Assembly: GCA_023666615.1 (NCBI GenBank)
Contig: JAMPBQ010000007.1
Span: 1-64,000 of the forward strand
Length of the DNA: 64,000 nucleotides
Source: Clostridium sp.
Lineage (GTDB): Bacteria; Bacteroidota; Bacteroidia; Bacteroidales; Muribaculaceae
Reading direction: 5' to 3'
The position numbers were made by a program, and so were the translations under genes. Within the stretch, counting starts at the first letter, position 1. Each line of letters opens with the position of its first letter. The notes beneath the pieces were generated by a model. That model was not told where the DNA came from, made no database searches, and worked only from the letters and a program-made list of their open reading frames with translations. This document shows, in pieces, positions 44,001-50,789 of this stretch.

Positions 44001-44042
44001 AGCCCGCCCCGCCAAAGAAGTCGCGGTGCGGGCTTGTTTTTC
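44001..44042 (+). terminator. terminator after the small DLDGDG gene
   Basis: AGCCCGC (44001-44007) pairs with GCGGGCT (44028-44034), with an inner CCGC/GCGG, then TGTTTTT. It lies 35 bases after the stop. Confidence 0.85.
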
Positions 44043-44087
44043 ACCAATAAAAATCAAATCTCCACCATAAATCCTATCAAAAGGCGT

Positions 44088-44095
44088 TAAATTTG
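44088..44095 (+). promoter_or_regulatory. -7 box for the triple-fusion esterase/arabinanase gene
   Basis: TAAATTTG, 36 bases before the ATG at 44132. No -33 TTG is evident at the expected distance. Confidence 0.45.
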
Positions 44096-44131
44096 CGTTA
44101 GAATATCATTTTTACCAAATTTCACGTTTCT

Positions 44132-46726
44132 ATGAGAAAAGCCTTAATTCTTGCCATGGCCGCCCTCGCGGGAACCCTCTCCTGGGCCGGCCCATCGAAA
44201 AAAATCATCGATGATGGCGGCAGCGGCCCTTACAAGGCCGAAGCTATCACCGACCCCACCCTTCCCGGATTCGTAGTCTACCGCCCGGCCGACATCCCTC
44301 AGGCCGTAACACACGAAGGCGCCCTGCCCCTATTCGTGTTCGCCAATGGCGGATGCAACGACACATCCCTCCCCCACGAGCGCATGCTCAACGACGTAGC
44401 CTCCTACGGATACATCGTCGTAGCCCTCGGAGAAATGCAGGACAGCATCACCGACCGCGAGCTGCATAAATCGCCAAATTCCGACATGGCGAAGGCCATC
44501 GACTGGGCCGAAGAGCAGAACGCGAAGAAAGGCAGCCCTTATTATGGATACATCGACACTGAATACGTGGCCCTGGGCGGCCAAAGCTGCGGCGGCGCCC
44601 AGGTGCTGGCCAACGCCGCCGACCCAAGGGTGAAGACATACCTAATGCTAAACTCCGGCATGGGCGACATCCAAATGGCCGACGCCAGCAAGGAATCGCT
44701 CAAGAACCTCCACGGCCCAATCCTATACCTCATCGGCGGCGAGGGCGACATAGCCTACGGCAATGCCGTGCTTGACTATGACCGTATCGACAATGTGCCC
44801 GTCGCGTTCGCCAACCAGGTGCGCGTCGGCCACGGCGGCACTTTCCACAAGCCCTTCGGCGGATCGTTCTCCCCAATGGTGCGAGCTTGGCTCGGCTGGC
44901 AATTCAAGGACAAACGCTCCGACATCGACGTTTTCCTGCGCAACAGGCTGAAGGATTTCCCCGATTACACTATGAAGGCCAAAAATTTCCCCGACTCCAA
45001 CGACCCGTTCACCGTAAAAGAATATAGCCTGAAGATGCGCGACGGCAAAAACCTCTGGGGCAAAGCATTCATTCCCAATGGAGTGGAAGGAAAGATGCCG
45101 ATGGTGATAATGGCCCACGGCTATAACGGCACCTTCCAAGAGCCGCAGGCCTATGCCGAGACCCTCGCAATGCAAGGCGTGGCAAGCTTCGTGTTCGACT
45201 TCTGCGGCGGCGGAAACCACAGCCGCAGCGAAGGCGCCACCACCGATATGACAATCCTCACGGAAAAGGAAAACGTTGAGGACGTAACCAAGCAAGTGAA
45301 GGAGTGGGACTTCGTTGACCCCGACCGCGTAGCCCTGCTGGGCTGCAGCCAAGGCGGCCTTGTGGCGGCCCTCGCCGCCGCAGCCAACCCCGAGGCCTAC
45401 AAGTCGCTGATTCTCGTCTACCCCGCCCTGGGCATTCCCGCTACAGCCCCGATGATGCTAAAGAAGTTTGACGCCGACGGCGACAAGCCCCAGGATTTGA
45501 TGGGCATGAAGCTCGGCCGCCAATTCTACGAGGCCATTAACGGCCTTGACGTGATGGGCACAATCGGCGCCTACAAGGGCGATGTGTTCATCGTCTACGG
45601 CGACGAGGACTTTATGGTGGCATCCGCAATCGACGACGCCAAGGACGCCTATGAGAAGGAGACTGTGCTGGTGATTCCCGGCGGCAAGCATGGATTCCCA
45701 GACTACGCCAACCATGAGCTGGCCACGGCCGGAATCGCGGATTTTGTGACCCGCACCCTGGCCAAGCCTCGCGGCCCGCGCCCCCATTTCGAGTTTGAGG
45801 CCGCCTACCCCGACGTGCATGACCCCGTGCTGGCATACGAGGACGGAAAGTACTATATGTTCACCACCGGATTTGGCATCGGCATGATGTCCTCCCCCGA
45901 TCTCGTAAACTGGAAGCCCGAAAAGGCTCCGCTTGACCCCATTCCCGAATGGCCGAAGGGGCCGGTGCCCGCCTATGGCGGACACACCTGGGCGCCGGAC
46001 ATTATCAAGGTTGGCGACAAGTGGTATCTATATTATAGCTGCTCCACATTCTATAAGAACATCTCCGCAATCGGCGTGGCCACCAACAAGACGCTCAACC
46101 CCGAATCGCCCGACTACAAGTGGGAGGACCTCGGCATGGTAATCATGTCGGAGCCCGGCGTGACCGACTTCAACGCCATCGACCCCAACGTTATTCTTGA
46201 CAAGAAGGGAAATCCTTGGCTCACTTTCGGCTCGTTCTGGGACGGCATACAGCTTGTGCAGCTAAAGAAGGACATGAAAACGCCCATTGGCAAGCCTAAG
46301 ACCATCGCGCGCCGCCGCCCGGCCAACAAGGTGGCCCACATGCAGGGCACTGCCAACAACAACGCCATTGAGGCGCCCTTCATTGCATATCACGATGGCT
46401 ACTACTATCTCTTCGTCAGCTACGATTTTTGCTGCAAGGGCCTGAGCAGCAACTATAAGATTGCCGTGGGCCGCAGCAAGAGCGTGGATGGTCCATACCT
46501 CGATATGCAAGGAAAGGACATGGCCCAGACCGGCGGCACAATCCTCGTGGGAGAAAGCGGCAGATATGCCGGAGTCGGCCACTGTGGCGTGTATGAGTTT
46601 GACGGGAAATGGTACGTGGTGGCCCACGCCTACGACAAGGGCCGCCGCGGAGCCAGCAAGCTCTATCTCCGCGAAATAAAGTGGGAAAACGGCTGGCCCG
46701 TAATTGTTGACAATGAATCTAAATAA
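44132..46726 (+). CDS. triple fusion: two alpha/beta-hydrolases and a GH43 arabinanase
   Basis: One 864-residue exported protein (signal peptide ending TLSWA). Domain 1 (about 25-270) is an alpha/beta-hydrolase with the elbow GQSCG (Ser152) and a late His (VGHGGTFHKP). Domain 2 (about 295-545) is a second alpha/beta-hydrolase of the serine-aminopeptidase/lipase-like type: HGYNGTFQEP, elbow GCSQG (Ser406), Asp in YGDEDF and His in GGKHGFP. Domain 3 (about 558-864) is a five-bladed GH43 with all three catalytic acids: Asp564 (VHDPV), Asp684 (IDPNV), Glu747 (IEAPF), plus the late His in GVGHCG. GH43 of this type cuts alpha-1,5-arabinan. The esterases may remove acetyl or feruloyl groups from the same polymer. 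No frameshift is seen. Confidence 0.9.
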   Translation: MRKALILAMAALAGTLSWAGPSKKIIDDGGSGPYKAEAITDPTLPGFVVYRPADIPQAVTHEGALPLFVFANGGCNDTSLPHERMLNDVASYGYIVVALGEMQDSITDRELHKSPNSDMAKAIDWAEEQNAKKGSPYYGYIDTEYVALGGQSCGGAQVLANAADPRVKTYLMLNSGMGDIQMADASKESLKNLHGPILYLIGGEGDIAYGNAVLDYDRIDNVPVAFANQVRVGHGGTFHKPFGGSFSPMVRAWLGWQFKDKRSDIDVFLRNRLKDFPDYTMKAKNFPDSNDPFTVKEYSLKMRDGKNLWGKAFIPNGVEGKMPMVIMAHGYNGTFQEPQAYAETLAMQGVASFVFDFCGGGNHSRSEGATTDMTILTEKENVEDVTKQVKEWDFVDPDRVALLGCSQGGLVAALAAAANPEAYKSLILVYPALGIPATAPMMLKKFDADGDKPQDLMGMKLGRQFYEAINGLDVMGTIGAYKGDVFIVYGDEDFMVASAIDDAKDAYEKETVLVIPGGKHGFPDYANHELATAGIADFVTRTLAKPRGPRPHFEFEAAYPDVHDPVLAYEDGKYYMFTTGFGIGMMSSPDLVNWKPEKAPLDPIPEWPKGPVPAYGGHTWAPDIIKVGDKWYLYYSCSTFYKNISAIGVATNKTLNPESPDYKWEDLGMVIMSEPGVTDFNAIDPNVILDKKGNPWLTFGSFWDGIQLVQLKKDMKTPIGKPKTIARRRPANKVAHMQGTANNNAIEAPFIAYHDGYYYLFVSYDFCCKGLSSNYKIAVGRSKSVDGPYLDMQGKDMAQTGGTILVGESGRYAGVGHCGVYEFDGKWYVVAHAYDKGRRGASKLYLREIKWENGWPVIVDNESK

Positions 46727-48041
46727 GGAAATATTGAGGCTGAGCGTCCCGGCAATCGTGAGCAACATCACGGTGCCGCTGCTCGGCCTAAGCGACACCA
46801 TTATCACCGGCCACCTCGGCGATGAATCCTACATCGGAGCCATCGCCGTGGGGTCGATGATGATTAACACTACCTTTTGGCTATTCGGATTCCTGCGCAT
46901 GGGCACCACCGGCCTCACCGCCCAGGCCTACGGCGCGGGCGACCACCAAAGCAGCCTCCTCACCCTGGGCCAGTCCGTAATCGTGGCCTTATTGGCCGGC
47001 TTGGCCTTCATCCTCCTGCAGTCGCCGCTGTCGGCGTTTCTGTGCAAGGTGATGGGCGCCTCTCAAGGCGTGGAGACCCTGGCGTCGGAATATTTCCGCA
47101 TCTGCATCTGGGCCGCCCCCGCCCAGCTGTGCGTAATGTGCGTCCTTGGCTGGTTTCTCGGCATGCAGGACACCGTAAGACCTATGATCATCTCCATCAG
47201 CCTAAACGTGCTCAACATCGCGCTTAGCCTCTGCTTCGTTCTCCTGTGCGGCATGGGCTTCCGCGGAGTGGCCTTCGGCACGCTCATTGCCAATTGGTGC
47301 GCCCTGGTCCTCGCCATTGTCCTTCTTTTCGGCTTCGGCGTGCGCAAAATGCGTCGTCCGCCAATCCGCGGCCTGTTGGATTTCAGCCACCTGCGCAGGT
47401 TTTTCACAGTCAATGCCAACATATTCTTCCGCTCCGCCTGCATCATGGGCGTGACTATGTCCGTCACGGCTATCGGCGCCCGCATCGGCGACCTGGCCTT
47501 GGCCGCAAACGCCGTGCTGATGCAATTTTTCATGCTTTTCTCTTATTTTATGGACGGCTTGGCTTTCACCGGCGAGGCCCTTTCAGGCCGCTATGCCGGC
47601 GAGGGAAACGCCGCTATGCTGCGCAAAAGCACTGACCGCCTTCTTCTTTGGTCAGCCGTCCTGGCCTTTGCCTTCCTGGCGGTGTATGCCATGGCGCACA
47701 AGCAGATCATCGGCCTTATCACCGATGTGCCCGAAGTGGTGGCCTACGCCCAAAGCATGGCCGTCTGGATCATGCTGATGCCCCCGCTTACGGTCGGAGC
47801 CTTCATCTTCGATGGCTTCTACATCGGCCTTACGGCCACCGGCAGGATGCTGCGCGCAACGATGGCCGCCACCGCCGTATTTTTCGCCATAGCCCTGCTT
47901 AACCCTTCATCCTCAGGACTTATAGCCGTGCCAACCAACAATCGCCTTTGGGCGGCCTTCATAGCATATCTTTTCTGCCGCGGACTCTTCCTCGCCCTCG
48001 GATGGAAATCCACGCAAAAGCGTGCCATCCGCGCCGTTTAA
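46713..48041 (+). CDS. MATE-family efflux transporter
   Basis: A 442-residue protein with 12 membrane segments from the ATG at 46713 (MNLNKEILRLSVPAIVSN), overlapping the end of the arabinanase gene by 14 bases. It matches the MATE pattern (LGLSDTIITGHLG; LRMGTTGLTAQAYGAGD; SYFMDGLAFTGEALSGRYAGEG). MATE proteins export drugs or metabolites using a sodium or proton gradient; the cargo is unknown. The overlap suggests co-translation with the upstream enzyme, which is unusual for these two functions. Confidence 0.93.
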   Translation: MNLNKEILRLSVPAIVSNITVPLLGLSDTIITGHLGDESYIGAIAVGSMMINTTFWLFGFLRMGTTGLTAQAYGAGDHQSSLLTLGQSVIVALLAGLAFILLQSPLSAFLCKVMGASQGVETLASEYFRICIWAAPAQLCVMCVLGWFLGMQDTVRPMIISISLNVLNIALSLCFVLLCGMGFRGVAFGTLIANWCALVLAIVLLFGFGVRKMRRPPIRGLLDFSHLRRFFTVNANIFFRSACIMGVTMSVTAIGARIGDLALAANAVLMQFFMLFSYFMDGLAFTGEALSGRYAGEGNAAMLRKSTDRLLLWSAVLAFAFLAVYAMAHKQIIGLITDVPEVVAYAQSMAVWIMLMPPLTVGAFIFDGFYIGLTATGRMLRATMAATAVFFAIALLNPSSSGLIAVPTNNRLWAAFIAYLFCRGLFLALGWKSTQKRAIRAV

Positions 48042-48055
48042 TCCCTTCTTATTAA

Positions 48056-49351
48056 ATGAATACTCGAGCTCTATCCTTCTTTTTCGCCTTGCTCACGGCC
48101 TACGGCGCATACGCTTATGTGACTTTTGACCTCCGCCTTGCCGATTCAAAGATTTACCCCGGCACGGAGCGCGACATCATAGTCACGCTCCCCGACAGCA
48201 TGCCAGCATCGGGGCCGATGGCCGCATACATAGGCCTTGACGGCATTCTATGCAATGCCCCGGCGGTTATCGACACCCTTGTCGCCTCGGGGGATATGCC
48301 CCCAACAATCGGCGTTTTCATTCAGCCCGGGGTGATAAAGGATGCCAAGGGGGAGGTCGTGCGATATAACCGCAGCAACGAGTTTGACGCCATCAACGGC
48401 GATTTCGCCCGATTTCTTGAGGAGGAGGCGCTCCCGGCTGTGGATTCGCTCCTACAGGCCCGCGGCCTCTGCATATCTCCCGACCCCAACGACCGCATGA
48501 TTTTTGGCCTTAGCAGCGGTGGCATCGCCGCGTTTGCTGTCGCATGGAATAGGCCCGACCTATTCCGCCGTGTCTTCAGCGGATGCGGCACGTTTGTGCC
48601 TATGCGCGGCGGTAACGAACTGCAAGCCCTCGTGCGCAAAACCGAACCAAAGCCGCTGCGCATTTTCCTTGAAGACGGCTTTTCCGACGCTTGGAATCCT
48701 CTTTTTGGCAGTTGGTTTGAGGCAAACACCCTTTTGGCAAGCGCCCTGGAGTTTGCCGGATATGACTGCATGACGCATTGGCATGAGGGAGGACACAGCG
48801 TGGCGGGAGCCAACCGCATATTCAAGGATGTCATGATATGGATGTGGCGAGATTATCCCGAGCCGATTGCCAAAGGGCAAACTTCTAATGATTTGCTTAG
48901 CCCCATGCTTGCAAATGCATCGGATTGGGAAAGGGGCGCGGAGCTGAAACGCGCTGGAGCCCCCGTGGCCGTTTACCCCGACAGTTCGCTTTTGGCTAAG
49001 CCAATGCCATCTTCCAATTGGCTCTCGCAGGCCATAATTGACGTCGACGGAAACGAATGCCTGGCGCAGCGCTTTTATTGGCTGCATAGCCCCGACAACC
49101 GCCTGCTCGCCGTCGGCGCAATGGCCTTCGACGGCAACGGCAATCTTTGGGTGCTCACCGATGCCGGCCTGCAGATTTGCGACCAAAACGGCCGTGTGCG
49201 AGGCATCTTGTCCTTGCCCGCCGGCCTTGACGCATCCAATAGCGGACTGGAAATCTCTGACGGCCGCATTTGCGTTGACGGCTACTGCCGGCGCCTGAAT
49301 GTGCCTGCCGCAAAGCCGGGAACGCGCCCACGCTCTCAAGGCCAGGGCTGA
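48056..49351 (+). CDS. esterase of the Fes/CE1 class with a propeller-like C-terminus
   Basis: A 431-residue exported protein (signal peptide about 1-20, AYGAYA). Residues about 20-275 form an esterase-D-type hydrolase: elbow GLSSGG (Ser153), catalytic His in HEGGHSVAGA (about 250). The rest (about 300-420) reads like part of an SMP-30/gluconolactonase or NHL-type propeller (MAFDGNGNLWVLTDAGLQICDQNGRVRGIL). The tail looks shorter than a full propeller. It lies 14 bases after the MATE gene and may work with the GH43 fusion in plant polysaccharide use. Enterochelin-esterase-like activity is the alternative. Confidence 0.8.
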   Translation: MNTRALSFFFALLTAYGAYAYVTFDLRLADSKIYPGTERDIIVTLPDSMPASGPMAAYIGLDGILCNAPAVIDTLVASGDMPPTIGVFIQPGVIKDAKGEVVRYNRSNEFDAINGDFARFLEEEALPAVDSLLQARGLCISPDPNDRMIFGLSSGGIAAFAVAWNRPDLFRRVFSGCGTFVPMRGGNELQALVRKTEPKPLRIFLEDGFSDAWNPLFGSWFEANTLLASALEFAGYDCMTHWHEGGHSVAGANRIFKDVMIWMWRDYPEPIAKGQTSNDLLSPMLANASDWERGAELKRAGAPVAVYPDSSLLAKPMPSSNWLSQAIIDVDGNECLAQRFYWLHSPDNRLLAVGAMAFDGNGNLWVLTDAGLQICDQNGRVRGILSLPAGLDASNSGLEISDGRICVDGYCRRLNVPAAKPGTRPRSQGQG

Positions 49352-49421
49352 TTTTTGATACCGCATAATCATCTGACACTTTTTTCTAGCCATATTCTTA
49401 GCGGGAATTTCACATTATCGC

Positions 49422-49429
49422 TAATTTTG
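49422..49429 (+). promoter_or_regulatory. -7 box for gltD
   Basis: TAATTTTG, 25 bases before the gltD start. Confidence 0.5.
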
Positions 49430-49454
49430 CGGTGAATTTTTATGATTATCGCAA

Positions 49455-50789
49455 ATGGAAAGCTTTAAGGAAGTATCCGAAAACTATACTCTGGCGCAGG
49501 CTGTGCGTGAAGCGCAGCGGTGCCTCCACTGCAAAGTGCCTTCATGCCGTAAAGGTTGCCCCATCAGCAATGACATACCCGACTGGATCGGGGAAGTGGC
49601 GAAGGGTAATTTCGGCAATGCCATGCGCATCATCAACAACCGAAGCAACCTTCCGGCCGTCTGCGGCCGCGTTTGCGCCCACGAGCGCCAATGCGAGGGA
49701 AATTGCGTGCTCGGAAAGAAGGGGCAGCCCATCAACATTGGCAAGCTTGAGCGGTTCGTGGCCGACTTTGACTGCGACGCCGGCCTCAGCCATGAGGCTA
49801 TCCCCGAAAAGTCGCGCGGCCGAGTCGCGGTGATTGGCAGCGGCCCGGCCGGCCTTACCATCGCCGGCGACTTATCCCGGCAAGGATTCGCCGTGGAGAT
49901 TTTTGAAATGGGCTCTGAAGCCGGCGGCGTCCTGAAATACGGCATTCCCGAATACCGCCTGCCCAAAGAGGTGGTGAGCCGCGAGATTGAGAAGATTGAG
50001 CATCTTGGCGTGGCCTTCCACCTCAACACGGCCATTGGCCTGGACCTTACGATCGACGACCTTTTCGCGCGCGGTTTCGACGCCATTTTCATGGGCACCG
50101 GCGCCGGAAAGCCAAAACGCCTCTCGATTCCCGGCATCAACCATCTGGGCGTTAGGCAAGCCATCTGGTTCTTGCGTAGGGTGAGCCTATACCAAAGCGG
50201 CAGCGTCAGCCGCGACGAGGTGGTTGTTTCCCCGGGCGACTCAATCTTTGTGATTGGCTGCGGAAATACAGCTATGGACGCCGCCCGCACTGCCCTGCGC
50301 ATGGGCGCCGATGAGGTGTTCGTGGTTTACCACCGCGATGTTGACCATATGTCGGCCCTGCGCTCTGAATATGACGACGCCGTGAAGGAAGGCGTCAAGT
50401 TCCTTTGGAATTCTTCTGTCACCAACATTGAAGGCGGCGAGGGCAATCGCCTGCAGTCGGTAACTATTGAGATCAAGGATGGCGATGCGTCCGAGACAAG
50501 GGTAATGAAAGCCGACCGCCTTATGATGGCCGTGGGATCGGTGCCCGCATCGCGCATCGTTTCCACCACCGAGGGCATCGAGGTTGACGAAAAGGGATAC
50601 GTGCTTACTCGTGAGCTCCCCTATGGCATGACCACGCGCAAGGGCGTATTCGCCGGCGGCGACGTCACAAACCGCCCCGCCACCGTAGTGCATGCAATGC
50701 AGGACGCCAAGAAGGTGGCCGAGGGCATCGCAAAGTACGTCGACGCCGTGAAGCTGATGGAGTCAATCAACCTCAGCGAGGCTCAATGA
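49455..50789 (+). CDS. gltD: glutamate synthase small subunit / NAD(P)-dependent oxidoreductase
   Basis: A 444-residue flavoprotein. The N-terminal Cys-rich part (CLHCKVPSCRKGCPISNDIPDW; VCAHERQCEGNC) binds iron-sulfur clusters; the FAD-binding GSGPAGLTIAGDL and NAD(P)-binding GCGNTAMDAARTAL motifs follow, with GVFAGGDVTNRPATVVHAM at the end. It is the small subunit of NADPH-glutamate synthase, or an electron-bifurcating relative (NfnB-like). The large subunit gltB is not adjacent. It overlaps the convergent GH92 gene by seven bases. Confidence 0.92.
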   Translation: MESFKEVSENYTLAQAVREAQRCLHCKVPSCRKGCPISNDIPDWIGEVAKGNFGNAMRIINNRSNLPAVCGRVCAHERQCEGNCVLGKKGQPINIGKLERFVADFDCDAGLSHEAIPEKSRGRVAVIGSGPAGLTIAGDLSRQGFAVEIFEMGSEAGGVLKYGIPEYRLPKEVVSREIEKIEHLGVAFHLNTAIGLDLTIDDLFARGFDAIFMGTGAGKPKRLSIPGINHLGVRQAIWFLRRVSLYQSGSVSRDEVVVSPGDSIFVIGCGNTAMDAARTALRMGADEVFVVYHRDVDHMSALRSEYDDAVKEGVKFLWNSSVTNIEGGEGNRLQSVTIEIKDGDASETRVMKADRLMMAVGSVPASRIVSTTEGIEVDEKGYVLTRELPYGMTTRKGVFAGGDVTNRPATVVHAMQDAKKVAEGIAKYVDAVKLMESINLSEAQ

